Assembly (NCBI GenBank): GCA_039707655.1
Contig: CM077665.1
Coordinates: forward strand, 448,135,531-448,199,530
Length of the DNA: 64,000 nt
Direction of reading: 5' to 3'
Source: Elymus sibiricus
Taxonomy: Eukaryota; Streptophyta; Magnoliopsida; Poales; Poaceae
Shown here: positions 24,434 to 38,013 of the stretch, one piece after another
Layout of the letters: each line of letters opens with the position of its first letter
Position numbering within the stretch: position 1 is the stretch's first letter
Position numbers and translations under genes: made by a program
The notes under the pieces: model-generated
The model's database searches: none
Seen by the model: the letters and a program-made list of their open reading frames with translations, nothing else
What the model was told of the DNA's origin: nothing

Positions 24434-25452
24434 CTGTTTTTCCCGTAACCCTCACAACTTTTTAGCACATGCTATGTGGGTGAAATTATGATACCATGCC
24501 AATTTTCAACCATTTCAGAGTTCATTTGCAGTGCTTTTCAATCTCAGGGTTATCTTAGCTCAAAATAAATCATGAAATGCATGAAAAATAGCAAATGAAG
24601 TCAGAAAAGGGTTGAAAAGTGATGATGTGGATTTGAATGGTGCATATTGAATGCAGAAAAAGTCTTGAGTTAAAATATGTTCAAAAATATGAAATCCCTT
24701 TGTAATAGACGAGTTTTCGTCCGAAACCCTGATACTTCGAAGGAGATTGTCCAGTTTGTACACGAAGTGCATCCAGTTTTTCCCGTAACCCTCTCAACTT
24801 TTTAGGACATGCTATGTGGGTGAAATTATGATACCATGCCAATTTTCAACAATTTCAGAGTTCATTTGCAGTGCTTTTCAATCTCAGGGTCATCTTAACT
24901 CAAAATAAATCATGAAATGCAAGAAAAATAGCAAATGAAGTCAGAAAAGGGTTGAAAAGTGATGACATGGCTTTGAATGGTGCATATTGAATGCAGAAAA
25001 AGTCTTGAGTTAAAATATGTTTAAAAAATGAAATCCCTTTGTAATAGACGGGTTTTCGTGCGAAACCCTGATACTTCGAAGGAGATTGACCAGTTTGTAC
25101 ACGAAGTGCATCCAGTTTTTCCCGTAACCCTCTCACCTTTTTAGCACATGCTATGTGGGTGAAATTATGATACCATGCCAATTTTCAACCATTTCAGAGT
25201 TCATTTGCAGTGCTTTTCAGTCTCAGGGTCATCTTAGCTCAAAATAAATCATCAAATGCATGAAAAATAGCAAATGAAGTCAGAAAAGGGTTGAAAAGTG
25301 ATGATGTGGCTTTGAATGGTGCATATTGAATGCAGAAAAAGTCTTGAGTTAAAATATGTTTAAAAAATGAAATCCCTTTTGTAATAGATGAGTTTTCGTC
25401 CGAAACTCTGATACTTCGAAGGAGATTGTCTAGTTTGTACACGAAGTGCATC
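24434..25452. repeat. HOR-D copy 2, 3-mer (1019 bp)
   Basis: Starts 24434, 24774 and 25113. It opens with ctgtttttcccg and accctcacaac, a junction signature shared with the following chimeric monomer at 25453. A private atcttaactc replaces atcttagctc near 24900. Confidence 0.93.
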
Positions 25453-25791
25453 CTGTTTTTCCCGTAACCCTCACAACTTTTTAGCACATGCTATGTGGGT
25501 GAAATTATGATACCATGCCAATTTTCAACCATTTCAGAGTTCATTTGCAGTGCTTTTCAATCTCAGGGTTATCTTAGCTCAAAATAAATCATGAAATGCA
25601 TGAAAAATAGCAAATGAAGTCAGAAAAGGGTTGAAAAGTGATGACGTGGCTTTGAATGGTGCATATTGAATGCAGAAAAAGTCTTGAGTTAAAATATGTT
25701 TAAAAAATGAAATCCCTTTGTAATAGACGGGTTTTCGTGCGAAACCCTGATACTTCGAAGGAGATTGACCAGTTTGTACACGAAGTGCATC
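25453..25791. repeat. Chimeric 339-bp monomer
   Basis: The left half (ctgtttttcccg, accctcacaac, gggttatc) matches the first HOR-D monomer at 24434, while the right half (gatgacgtggctttg, taaaaaatgaaat, gacgggttttcgtgcg, gattgaccag) matches the second HOR-D monomer class at 24774. The switch lies between about 25570 and 25645. The result shortens the expected trimer spacing to 679 bp and starts the next HOR. Confidence 0.8.
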
Positions 25792-27149
25792 CAGTTTTTC
25801 CCGTAACCCTCTCACCTTTTTAGCACATGCTATGTGGGTGAAATTATGATACCATGCCAATTTTCAACCATTTCAGAGTTCATTTGCAGTGCTTTTCAGT
25901 CTCAGGGTCATCTTAGCTCAAAATAAATCATCAAATGCATGAAAAATAGCAAATGAAGTCAGAAAAGGGTTGAAAAGTGATGATGTGGCTTTGAATGGTG
26001 CATATTGAATGCAGAAAAAGTCTTGAGTTAAAATATGTTTAAAAAATGAAATCCCTTTTGTAATAGATGAGTTTTCGTCCAAAAGTCTGATACTTCGAAG
26101 GAGATTGTCCACTTTGTACACGAAGTGCATCCAGTTTTTCCCGTAACCCTCACAACTTTTTAGCACATGCTATGTGGGTGAAATTATGATACCATGCCAA
26201 TTTTCAACCATTTCAGAGTTCATTTGCAGTGCTTTTCAATCTCAGGGTCATCTTAGCTCAAAATAAATCATGAAATGCATGAAAAATAGCAAATGAAGTC
26301 AGAAAAGGGTTGAAAAGTGATGATGTGGCTTTTAATGGTGCATATTGAATGCAGAAAAAGTCTTGAGTTAACATATGTTTAAAAATATGAAATCCCTTTG
26401 TAATAGACGAGTTTTCGTCTGAAACCCTAATACTTCGAAGGAGATTGTCCAGTTTGTACAAGAAGTGCATCCTGTTTTTCCCGTAACCCTCTCAATTTTT
26501 GAGCACATGCTATGTGGGTGAAATTATGATACCATGCCAATTTTCAAATATTTCAGAGATCATTTGCAGTGCTGTTCAATCTCAGGGTTATCTTAGCTCA
26601 AAATAAATCATGAAATGCATGAAAAATAGCAAATGAAGCCAGAAAAGGGTTGAAAAGTGATGACGTGGCTTTGAATGGTGCATATTGAATGAAGAAAAAG
26701 TCTTGAGTTAAAATATGTTCAAAAATATGAAATCCCTTTGTAATAGACGAGTTTTCGTCCGAAACCCTGATACTTCGAAGGAGATTGTCCAGTTTGTACA
26801 CGAAGTGCATCCAGTTTTTCCCGTAACCCTCTCAACTTTTTAGGACATGCTATGTGGGTGAAATTATGATACCATGCCAATTTTCAACCATTTCAGAGTT
26901 CATTTGCAGTGCTTTTGAATCTCAGGGTCATCTTAGCTCAAAATAAATCATGGAATGCATGAAAAATAGCAAATGAAGTCAGAAAAGGGTTGAAAAGTGA
27001 TGATGTGGCTTTTAATGGTCATATTGAATGCAGAAAAGTCTTGAGTTAAAATATGTTTAAAAATATGAAATCCCTTTGTAATAGACGAGTTTTCGTCCGA
27101 AACCCTGATACTTCGAAGGAGATTGTCCAGTTTGTACACGAAGTGCATC
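25453..27149. repeat. HOR-E partial copy, five of six monomers
   Basis: Starts 25453, 25792, 26132, 26472 and 26812 correspond at +2377 bp to 27830, 28169, 28509, 28849 and 29189. Shared private variants include gttaacatatg, gtacaagaagtgcatcctg and tcaaatatttcagagatc. The sixth HOR-E monomer is missing and a different type follows at 27150. Confidence 0.88.
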
Positions 27150-27829
27150 CAGTTTTTCCCGTAACCCTCTCAACTTCTTAGCACATGCTATGTGGGTGAA
27201 TTTATGATACCATGCCAATTTTCAACCATTCCAGAGTTCATTTGCAGTGCTATTCAATCTCAGGGTCATCTTAGCTCAAAATAAATCATGAAATGCATGA
27301 AAAATAGCAAATGAAGTCAGAAAAGGGTTGAAAAGTGATGATGTGGCTTTTAATGGTGCATATTGAATGCAGAAAAAGTCTTGAGTTAAAATATGTTTAA
27401 AAATATGAAATCCCTTTGTAATAGACGAGTTTTCGTCCGAAACCCTGATACTTCGAAGGAGATTGTCCAGTTTGTACACGAAGTGCATCCAGTTTTTCCC
27501 GTAACCCTCTCAACTTTTTAGCACATGCTATGTGGGTGAAATTATGATACCATGCCAATTTTCAACCATTTCAGAGTTCATTTGCAGTGCTTTTCAATCT
27601 CAGGGTTATCTTAGCTCAAAATAAATCATGAAATGCATGAAAAATAGCAAATGAAGTCAGAAAAGGGTTGAAAAGTGATGATGTGGATTTGAACGGTGCA
27701 TATTGAATGCAGAAAAAGTCTTGAGTTAAAATATGTTCAAAAATATGAAATCCCTTTGTAATAGACGAGTTTTCGTCCGAAACCCTGATACTTCGAAGGA
27801 GATTGTCCAGTTTGTACACGAAGTGCATC
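27150..27829. repeat. Two monomers between HOR-E copies
   Basis: The monomer at 27150 is of the aacttcttagc class and carries gggtgaatttatg near 27195; that at 27490 has gatttgaacggtgc near 27688. They resemble the pair at 23075 and 23415, so this spacer probably derives from the mixed block to the left. Confidence 0.8.
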
Positions 27830-29866
27830 CAGTTTTTCCCGTAACCCTCTCAACTTTTTAGGACATGCTATGTGGGTGAAATTATGATACCATGCCAATT
27901 TTCAACCATTTCAGAGTTCATTTGCAGTGCTTTTCAATCTCAGGGTTATCTTAGCTCAAAATAAATCATGAAATGCATGAAAAATAGCAAATGAAGTCAG
28001 AAAAGGGTTGAAAAGTGATGACGTGGCTTTGAATGGTGCATATTGAATGCAGAAAAAGTCTTGAGTTAAAATATGTTTAAAAAATGAAATCCCTTTGTAA
28101 TAGACGGGTTTTCGTGCGAAACCCTGATACTTCGAAGGAGATTGACCAGTTTGTACACGAAGTGCATCCAGTTTTTCCCGTAACCCTCTCACCTTTTTAG
28201 CACATGCTATGTGGGTGAAATTATGATACCATGCCAATTTTCAACCATTTCAGAGTTCATTTGCAGTGCTTTTCAGTCTCAGGGTCATCTTAGCTCAAAA
28301 TAAATCATCAAATGCATGAAAAATAGCAAATGAAGTCAGAAAAGGGTTGAAAAGTGATGATGTGGCTTTGAATGGTGCATATTGAATGCAGAAAAAGTCT
28401 TGAGTTAAAATATGTTTAAAAAATGAAATCCCTTTTGTAATAGATGAGTTTTCGTCCGAAACTCTGATACTTCGAAGGAGATTGTCCACTTTGTACACGA
28501 AGTGCATCCAGTTTTTCCCGTAACCCTCACAACTTTTTAGCACATGCTATGTGGGTGAAATTATGATACCATGCCAATTTTCAACCATTTCAGAGTTCAT
28601 TTGCAGTGCTTTTCAATCTCAGGGTCATCTTAGCTCAAAATAAATCATGAAATGCATGAAAAATAGCAAATGAAGTCAGAAAAGGGTTGAAAAGTGATGA
28701 TGTGGCTTTTAATGGTGCATATTGAATGCAGAAAAAGTCTTGAGTTAACATATGTTTAAAAATATGAAATCCCTTTGTAATAGACGAGTTTTCGTCTGAA
28801 ACCCTAATACTTCGAAGGAGATTGTCCAGTTTGTACAAGAAGTGCATCCTGTTTTTCCCGTAACCCTCTCAATTTTTTAGCACATGCTATGTGGGTGAAA
28901 TTATGATACCATGCCAATTTTCAAATATTTCAGAGATCATTTGCAGTGCTTTTCAATCTCAGGGTTATCTTAGCTCAAAATAAATCATGAAATGCATGAA
29001 AAATAGCAAATGAAGTCAGAAAAGGGTTGAAAAGTGATGACGTGGCTTTGAATGGTGCATATTGAATGAAGAAAAAGTCTTGAGTTAAAATATGTTCAAA
29101 AATATGAAATCCCTTTGTAATAGACGAGTTTTCGTCCGAAACCCTGATACTTCGAAGGAGATTGTCCAGTTTGTACACGAAGTGCATCCAGTTTTTCCCG
29201 TAACCCTCTCAACTTTTTAGGACATGCTATGTGGGTGAAATTATGATACCATGCCAATTTTCAACCATTTCAGAGTTCATTTGCAGTGCTTTTGAATCTC
29301 AGGGTCATCTTAGCTCAAAATAAATGATGGAATGCATGAAAAATAGCAAATGAAGTCAGAAAAGGGTTGAAAAGTGATGATGTGGCTTTTAATGGTCATA
29401 TTGAATGCAGAAAAGTCTTGAGTTAAAATATGTTTAAAAATATGAAATCCCTTTGTAATAGACTTGTTTTTGTCCGAAACCTTGATACTTCGAAGGAGAT
29501 TGTCCAGTTTCTACACGAAGTACATCCAGTTTTTCCCGTAACCCTCTCAACTTTTTAGCACATGCTATGTGGCTGAAATTATGATACCATGACAATTTTC
29601 AACCATTCCAGAGTTCATTTGCAGTGCTTTTCAATCTCAGGGTCATCTTAGCTCAAAATAAATCATGAAATGCATGAAAAATAGCAAATGAAGTCAGAAA
29701 AGGGTTGAAAAGTGATGATGTGGCTTTTAATGGTGCGTATTGAATGCAGAAAAAGTCTTGAGTTAAAATATGTTTAAAAATATGAAATCCCTTTGTAATA
29801 GACGAGTTTTCGTCCGAAACCCTGATACTTCGAAAGAGATTATCCAGTTTGTACACGAAGTGCATC
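27830..29866. repeat. HOR-E copy 1, 6-mer (2037 bp)
   Basis: Starts 27830, 28169, 28509, 28849, 29189 and 29527. Diagnostic sites are the gacgggttttcgtgcg monomer first, then cagtctcaggg with atcatcaaatg, then gttaacatatg with aaaccctaatac, then tcaaatatttcagagatc, then aaatgatggaatg, then the gtggctg monomer ending cgaaagagattatcc. Confidence 0.94.
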
Positions 29867-31903
29867 CAGTTTTTCCCGTAACCCTCTCAACTTTTTAGGA
29901 CATGCTATGTGGGTGAAATTATGATACCATGCCAATTTTCAACCATTTCAGAGTTCATTTGCAGTGCTTTTCAATCTCAGGGTTATCTTAGCTCAAAATA
30001 AATCATGAAATGCATGAAAAATAGCAAATGAAGTCAGAAAAGGGTTGAAAAGTGATGACGTGGCTTTGAATGGTGCATATTGAATGCAGAAAAAGTCTTG
30101 AGTTAAAATATGTTTAAAAAATGAAATCCCTTTGTAATAGACGGGTTTTCGTGCGAAACCCTGATACTTCGAAGGAGATTGACCAGTTTGTACACGAAGT
30201 GCATCCAGTTTTTCCCGTAACCCTCTCACCTTTTTAGCACATGCTATGTGGGTGAAATTATGATACCATGCCAATTTTCAACCATTTCAGAGTTCATTTG
30301 CAGTGCTTTTCAGTCTCAGGGTCATCTTAGCTCAAAATAAATCATCAAATGCATGAAAAATAGCAAATGAAGTCAGAAAAGGGTTGAAAAGTGATGATGT
30401 GGCTTTGAATGGTGCATATTGAATGCAGAAAAAGTCTTGAGTTAAAATATGTTTAAAAAATGAAATCCCTTTTGTAATAGATGAGTTTTCGTCCGAAACT
30501 CTGATACTTCGAAGGAGATTGTCCACTTTGTACACGAAGTGCATCCAGTTTTTCCCGTAACCCTCACAACTTTTTAGCACATGCTATGTGGGTGAAATTA
30601 TGATACCATGCCAATTTTCAACCATTTCAGAGTTCATTTGCAGTGCTTTTCAATCTCAGGGTCATCTTAGCTCAAAATAAATCATGAAATGCATGAAAAA
30701 TAGCAAATGAAGTCAGAAAAGGGTTGAAAAGTGATGATGTGGCTTTTAATGGTGCATATTGAATGCAGAAAAAGTCTTGAGTTAACATATGTTTAAAAAT
30801 ATGAAATCCCTTTGTAATAGACGAGTTTTCGTCTGAAACCCTAATACTTCGAAGGAGATTGTCCAGTTTGTACAAGAAGTGCATCCTGTTTTTCCCGTAA
30901 CCCTCTCAATTTTTTAGCACATGCTATGTGGGTGAAATTATGATACCATGCCAATTTTCAAATATTTCAGAGATCATTTGCAGTGCTTTTCAATCTCAGG
31001 GTTATCTTAGCTCAAAATAAATCATGAAATGCATGAAAAATAGCAAATGAAGTCAGAAAAGGGTTGAAAAGTGATGACGTGGCTTTGAATGGTGCATATT
31101 GAATGAAGAAAAAGTCTTGAGTTAAAATATGTTCAAAAATATGAAATCCCTTTGTAATAGACGAGTTTTCGTCCGAAACCCTGATACTTCGAAGGAGATT
31201 GTCCAGTTTGTACACGAAGTGCATCCAGTTTTTCCCGTAACCCTCTCAACTTTTTAGGACATGCTATGTGGGTGAAATTATGATACCATGCCAATTTTCA
31301 ACCATTTCAGAGTTCATTTGCAGTGCTTTTGAATCTCAGGGTCATCTTAGCTCAAAATAAATGATGGAATGCATGAAAAATAGCAAATGAAGTCAGAAAA
31401 GGGTTGAAAAGTGATGATGTGGCTTTTAATGGTCATATTGAATGCAGAAAAGTCTTGAGTTAAAATATGTTTAAAAATATGAAATCCCTTTGTAATAGAC
31501 TTGTTTTTGTCCGAAACCTTGATACTTCGAAGGAGATTGTCCAGTTTCTACACGAAGTACATCCAGTTTTTCCCGTAACCCTCTCAACTTTTTAGCACAT
31601 GCTATGTGGCTGAAATTATGATACCATGACAATTTTCAACCATTCCAGAGTTCATTTGCAGTGCTTTTCAATCTCAGGGTCATCTTAGCTCAAAATAAAT
31701 CATGAAATGCATGAAAAATAGCAAATGAAGTCAGAAAAGGGTTGAAAAGTGATGATGTGGCTTTTAATGGTGCGTATTGAATGCAGAAAAAGTCTTGAGT
31801 TAAAATATGTTTAAAAATATGAAATCCCTTTGTAATAGACGAGTTTTCGTCCGAAACCCTGATACTTCGAAAGAGATTATCCAGTTTGTACACGAAGTGC
31901 ATC
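29867..31903. repeat. HOR-E copy 2, 6-mer (2037 bp)
   Basis: Repeats copy 1 monomer for monomer (29867, 30206, 30546, 30886, 31226, 31564), including the private aaatgatggaatg and cgaaagagattatcc sites. I noticed no difference between the two copies apart from their outer edges. Confidence 0.94.
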
Positions 31904-32243
31904 CAGTTTTTCCCGTAACCCTCTCAACTTCTTAGCACATGCTATGTGGGTGAAATTATGATACCATGCCAATTTTCAACCATTCCAGAGTTCATTTGCA
32001 GTGCTATTCAATCTCAGGGTCATCTTAGCTCAAAATAAATCATGAAATGCATGAAAAATAGCAAATGAAGTCAGAAAAGGGTTGAAAAGTGATGATGTGG
32101 CTTTTAATGGTGCATATTGAATGCAGAAAAAGTCTTGAGTTAAAATATGTTTAAAAATATGAAATCCCTTTGTAATAGACGAGTTTTCGTCCGAAACCCT
32201 GATACTTCGAAGGAGATTGTCCAGTTTGTACACGAAGTGCATC
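31904..32243. repeat. Single linker monomer (aacttcttagc class)
   Basis: A 340-bp monomer of the aacttcttagc/ccattcc/gctattc class that separates HOR-E from HOR-F. It matches the consensus of that class closely. Confidence 0.85.
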
Positions 32244-33601
32244 CAGTTTTTCCCGTAACCCTCTCAACTTTTTAGCACATGCTATGTGGGTGAAATTATG
32301 ATACCATGCCAATTTTCAACCATTTCAGAGTTCATTTGCAGTGCTTTTCAATCTCAATGTTATCTTAGCTCAAAATAAATCATGAAATGCATGAAAAATA
32401 GCAAATGAAGTCAGAAAAGGGTTGAAAAGTGATGATGTGGATTTGAATGGTGCATATTGAATGCAGAAAAAGTCTTGAGTTAAAATATGTTAAAAAATAT
32501 GAAATCCCTTTGTAATAGACGAGTTTTCGTCCGAAACCCTGATACTTCGAAGGAGATTGTCCAGTTTGTACACGAAGTGCATCTAGTTTTTCCTGTAACC
32601 CTCTCAACTTTTTAGGACATGCTATGTGGGTGAAATTATGATACCATGCCAATTTTCAACCATTTCAGAGTTCATTTGCAGTGCTTTTCAATCTCAGGGT
32701 TATCTTAGCTCAAAATAAATCATGAAATGCATGAAAAATAGCAAATGAAGTCAGAAAAGGGTTGAAAAGTGATGACGTGGCTTTGAATGGTGCATATTGA
32801 ATGCAGAAAAAGTCTTGAGTTAAAATATGTTTAAAAAATGAAATCCCTTTGTAATAGACGGGTTTTCGTGCGAAACCCTGATACTTCGAAGGAGATTGTC
32901 CAGTTTGTACACGAAGTGCATCCAGTTTTTCCCGTAACCCTCTCACCTTTTTAGCACATGCTATGTGGGTGAAATTATGATACCATGCCAATTTTCAACC
33001 ATTTCAGAGTTCATTTGCAGTGCTTTTCAGTCTCAGGGTCATCTTAGCTCAAAATAAATCATCAAATGCATGAAAAATAGCAAATGAAGTCAGAAAAGGG
33101 TTGAAAAGTGATGATGTGGCTTTGAATGGTGCATATTGAATGCAGAAAAAGCCTTGAGTTAAAATATGTTTAAAAAATGAAATCCCTTTTGTAATAGATG
33201 AGTTTTCGTCCGAAACTCTGATACTTCGAAGGAGATTGTCCAGTTTGTACACGAAGTGCATCCAGTTTTTCCCGTAACCCCCACAACTTTTTAGCACATG
33301 CTATGTGGGTGAAATTATGATACCATGCCAATTTTCAACCATTTCAGAGTTCATTTGCAGTGCTTTTCAATCTCAGGGTCATCTTAGCTCAAAATAAATC
33401 ATGAAATGCATGAAAAATAGCAAATGAAGTCAGAAAAGGGTTGAAAAGTGATGACGTGGCTTTGAATGGTGCATATTGAATGCAGAAAAAGTCTTGAGTT
33501 AAAATATGTTTAAAAAATGAAATCCCTTTGTAATAGACGGGTTTTCGTGCGAAACCCTGATACTTCGAAGGAGATTGTCCAGTTTGTACACGAAGTGCAT
33601 C
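32244..33601. repeat. HOR-F copy 1, 4-mer (1358 bp)
   Basis: Starts 32244, 32584, 32923 and 33263. The first monomer has ctcaatgttatc and gttaaaaaatatg and runs into a catctagtttttcctg junction at 32584; all are repeated at +1358. Confidence 0.9.
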
Positions 33602-34959
33602 CAGTTTTTCCCGTAACCCTCTCAACTTTTTAGCACATGCTATGTGGGTGAAATTATGATACCATGCCAATTTTCAACCATTTCAGAGTTCATTTGCAGT
33701 GCTTTTCAATCTCAATGTTATCTTAGCTCAAAATAAATCATGAAATGCATGAAAAATAGCAAATGAAGTCAGAAAAGGGTTGAAAAGTGATGATGCGGAT
33801 TTGAATGGTGCATATTGAATGCAGAAAAAGTCTTGAGTTAAAATATGTTAAAAAATATGAAATCCCTTTGTAATAGACGAGTTTTCGTCCGAAACCCTGA
33901 TACTTCGAAGGAGATTGTCCAGTTTGTACACGAAGTGCATCTAGTTTTTCCTGTAACCCTCTCACCTTTTTAGGACATGCTATGTGGGTGAAATTATGAT
34001 ACCATGCCAATTTTCAACCATTTCAGAGTTCATTTGCAGTGCTTTTCAATCTCAGGGTTATCTTAGCTCAAAATAAATCATGAAATGCATGAAAAATAGC
34101 AAATGAAGTCAGAAAAGGGTTGAAAAGTGATGACGTGGCTTTGAATGGTGCATATTGAATGCAGAAAAAGTCTTGAGTTAAAATATGTTTAAAAAATGAA
34201 ATCCCTTTGTAATAGACGGGTTTTCGTGCGAAACCCTGATACTTCGAAGGAGATTGTCCAGTTTGTACACGAAGTGCATCCAGTTTTTCCCGTAACCCTC
34301 TCACCTTTTTAGCACATGCTATGTGGGTGAAATTATGATACCATGCCAATTTTCAACCATTTCAGAGTTCATTTGCAGTGCTTTTCAGTCTCAGGGTCAT
34401 CTTAGCTCAAAATAAATCATCAAATGCATGAAAAATAGCAAATGAAGTCAGAAAAGGGTTGAAAAGTGATGACGTGGCTTTGAATGGTGCATATTGAATG
34501 CAGAAAAAGTCTTGAGTTAAAATATGTTTAAAAAATGAAATCCCTTTGTAATAGACGAGTTTTCGTGCGAAACCCTGATACTTCGAAGGAGATTGTCCAG
34601 TTTGTACACGAAGTGCATCCAGTTTTTCCCGTAACCCTCTCACCTTTTTAGCACATGCTATGTGGGTGAAATTATGATACCATGCCAATTTTCAACCATT
34701 TCAGAGTTCATTTGCAGTGCTTTTCAATCTCAGGGTCATCTTAGCTCAAAATAAATCATGAAATGCATGAAAAATAGCAAATGAAGTCAGAAAAGGATTG
34801 AAAAGTGATGATGTGGATTTGAATGGTGCATATTGAATGCAGAAAAAGTCTTGAGTTAAAATATGTTCAAAAATATGAAATCCCTTTGTAATAGACGAGT
34901 TTTCGTCCGAAACCCTGATACTTCGAAGGAGATTGTCCAGTTTGTACACGAAGTGCATC
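33602..34959. repeat. HOR-F copy 2, 4-mer (1358 bp)
   Basis: Starts 33602, 33942, 34281 and 34620. It repeats ctcaatgttatc, gttaaaaaatatg and ctagtttttcctg. The third monomer differs from copy 1: it keeps gacgag with ttcgtgcg, an intermediate between the two common right-end haplotypes. The fourth has gattgaaaagtg near 34796 and a gatttgaatgg right half, so the last monomer type has been exchanged. Confidence 0.88.
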
Positions 34960-36654
34960 CAGTTTTTCCCGTAACCCTCTCAACTTTTTAGGACATGCTA
35001 TGTGGGTGAAATTATGATACCATGCCAATTTTCAACCATTTCAGAGTTCATTTGCAGTGCTTTTCAATCTCAGGGTTATCTTAGCTCAAAATAAATCATG
35101 AAATGCATGAAAAATAGCAAATGAAGTCAGAAAAGGGTTGAAAAGTGATGACGTGGCTTTGAATGGTGCATATTGAATGCAGAAAAAGTCTTGAGTTAAA
35201 ATATGTTTAAAAAATGAAATCCCTTTGTAATAGACGGGTTTTCGTGCGAAACCCTGATACTTCGAAGGAGATTGTCCAGTTTGTACACGAAGTGCATCCA
35301 GTTTTTCCCGTAACCCTCTCACCTTTTTAGCACATGCTATGTGGGTGAAATTATGATACCATGCCAATTTTCAACCATTTCAGAGTTCATTTGCAGTGCT
35401 TTTCAATCTCAGGGTCATCTTAGCTCAAAATAAATCATGAAATGCATGAAAAACAGCAAATGAAGTCAGAAAAGGGTTGAAAAGTGATGATGTGGCTTTT
35501 AATGGTCATATTGAATGCAGAAAAAGTCTTGAGTTAAAATATGTTTAAAAATATGAAATCCCTTGTAATAGACTTGTTTTTGTCCGAAACCTTGATACTT
35601 CGAAGGAGATTGTCCAGTTTCTACACGAAGTACATCCAGTTTTTCCCGTAACCCTCTCAACTTTTTAGCACATGCTATGTGGCTGAAATTATGATAGCAT
35701 GACAATTTTCAACCATTCCAGAGTTCATTTGCAGTGCTTTTCAATCTCAGGGTCATCTTAGCTCAAAATAAATCATGAAATGCATGCAAAATAGCAAATG
35801 AAGTCAGAAAAGGGTTGAAAAGTGATGATGTGGCTTTTAATGGTGCGTATTGAATGCAGAAAAAGTCTTGAGTTAAAATATGTTTAAAATATGAAATCCC
35901 TTTGTAATAGACGAGTTTTCGTCCGAAACCCTGATACTTCGAAAGAGATTGTCCAGTTTGTACACGAAGTGCATCCAGTTTTTCCCGTAACCCTCTCAAC
36001 TTCTTAGCACATGCTATGTGGGTGAAATTATGATACCATGCCAATTTTCAACCATTCCAGAGTTCATTTGAAGTGCTATTCAATCTCAGGGTCATCTTAG
36101 CTCAAAATAAATCATGAAATGAATGAAAAATAGCAAATGAAGTCAGAAAAGGGTTGAAAAGTGATGATGTGGCTTTTAATGGTCATATTGAATGCAGAAA
36201 AAGTCTTGAGTTAAAATATGTTTAAAAATATGAAATCCCTTTGTAATAGACTTGTTTTTCTCCGAAACCTTGATACTTCGAAGGAGATTGTCCAGTTTCT
36301 ACACGAAGTACATCCAGTTTTTCCCGTAACCCTCTCAACTTTTTAGCACATGCTATGTGGCTGAAATTATGATACCATGACAATTTTCAACCATTCCAGA
36401 GTTCATTTGCAGTGCTTTTCAATCTCAGGGTCATCTTAGCTCAAAATAAATCATGAAATGCATGAAAAATAGCAAATGAAGTCAGAAAAGGGTTGAAAAG
36501 TGATGATGTGGCTTTTAATGGTGCGTATTGAATGCAGAAAAAGTCTTGAGTTAAAATATGTTCAAAAATATGAAATCCCTTTGTAATAGACGAGTTTTCG
36601 TCCGAAACCCTGATACTTCGAAGGAGATTGTCCAGTTTGTACACGAACTGCATC
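34960..36654. repeat. Mixed monomers between HOR-F and HOR-G (five units)
   Basis: Starts 34960, 35299, 35637, 35976 and 36315. They carry an above-average number of private changes: aaaaacagcaaatg and a shortened atcccttgtaatag in 35299; gatagcatgac, gcatgcaaaatag and tttaaaatatg in 35637; gaagtgctattc, gaatgaaaaatag and tttttctccg in 35976; and cgaactgcatc at the end of 36315. This suggests they have escaped recent homogenisation. Confidence 0.85.
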
Positions 36655-38013
36655 CAGTTTTTCCCGTAACCCTCTCAACTTTTTAGGACATGCTATGTGG
36701 GTGAAATTATGATACCATGCCAATTTTCAACCATTTCAGAGTTCATTTGCAGTGCTTTTCAATCTCAGGGTTATCTTAGCTCAAAATAAATCATGAAATG
36801 CATGAAAAATAGCAAATGAAGTCAGAAAAGGGTTGAAAAGTGATGACGTGGCTTTGAATGGTGCATATTGAATGCAGAAAAAGTCTTGAGTTAAAATATG
36901 TTTAAAAAATGAAATCCCTTTGTAATAGACGGGTTTTCGTGCGAAACCCTGATACTTCGAAGGAGATTGTCCAGTTTGTACACGAAGTGCATCCAGTTTT
37001 TCCCGTAACCCTCTCACCTTTTTAGCACATGCTATGTGGGTGAAATTATGATACCATGCCAATTTTCAACCATTTTAGAGTTCATTTGCAGTGCTTTTCA
37101 GTCTCAGGGTCATCTTAGCTCAAAATAAATCATCAAATGCATGAAAAATAGCAAATGAAGTCAGAAAAGGGTTGAAAAGTGATGATGTGGCTTTGAATGG
37201 TGCATATTGAATGCAGAAAAAGCCTTGAGTTAAAATATGTTTAAAAAATGAAATCCCTTTTGTAATAGATGAGTTTTCGTCCGAAACTCTGATACTTCGA
37301 AGGAGATTGTCCAGTTTGTACACGAAGTGCATCCAGTTTTTCCCGTAACCCTCACAACTTTTTAGCACATGCTATGTGGGTGAAATTATGATACCATGCC
37401 AATTTTCAACCATTTCAGAGTTCATTTGCAGTGCTTTTCAATCTCAGGGTCATCTTAGCTCAAAATAAATCATGAAATGCATGAAAAATAGCAAATGAAG
37501 TCAGAAAAGGGTTGAAAAGTGATGATGTGGCTTTTAATGGTGCATATCGAATGCAGAAAAAGTCTTGAGTTAACATATGTTTAAAAATATGAAATCCCTT
37601 TGTAATAGACGAGTTTTCGTCAGAAACCCTCATACTTCGAAGGAGATTGTCCAGTTTGTACAAGAAGTGCATCCTGTTTTTCCCGTAACCCTCTCAACTT
37701 TTTAGCACATGCTATGTGGGTGAAATTATGATACCATGCCAATTTTCAACCATTTCAAAGATCATTTGCAGTGCTTTTCAATCTCAGGGTTATCTTAGCT
37801 CAAAATAAATCATGAAATGCATGAAAAATAGCAAATGAAGTCAGAAAAGGGTTGAAAAGTGATGACGTGGATTTGAATGGTGCATATTGAATGAAGAAAA
37901 AGTCTTGAGTTAAAATATGTTCAAAAATATGAAATCCCTTTGTAATAGACGAGTTTTCGTCCGAAACCCTGATACTTCGAAGGAGATTGTCCAGTTTGTA
38001 CACGAAGTGCATC
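36655..38013. repeat. HOR-G copy 1, 4-mer (1359 bp)
   Basis: Starts 36655, 36994, 37334 and 37674. Diagnostic sites are ccattttagag with agccttgag in the second monomer, gttaacatatg with aagaagtgcatcctg in the third, and agatcatttgc with gatttgaatgg and tgaagaaaaag in the fourth. The third monomer has tatcgaatgc and the private cgtcagaaaccctc. Confidence 0.92.

Noticed and set aside
28799..28807. Plant telomere-like aaaccctaa in some monomers
   Set aside because: It is a single-base change of the standard aaaccctga, occurs once per affected monomer and never in tandem, so it does not indicate interstitial telomere repeats.
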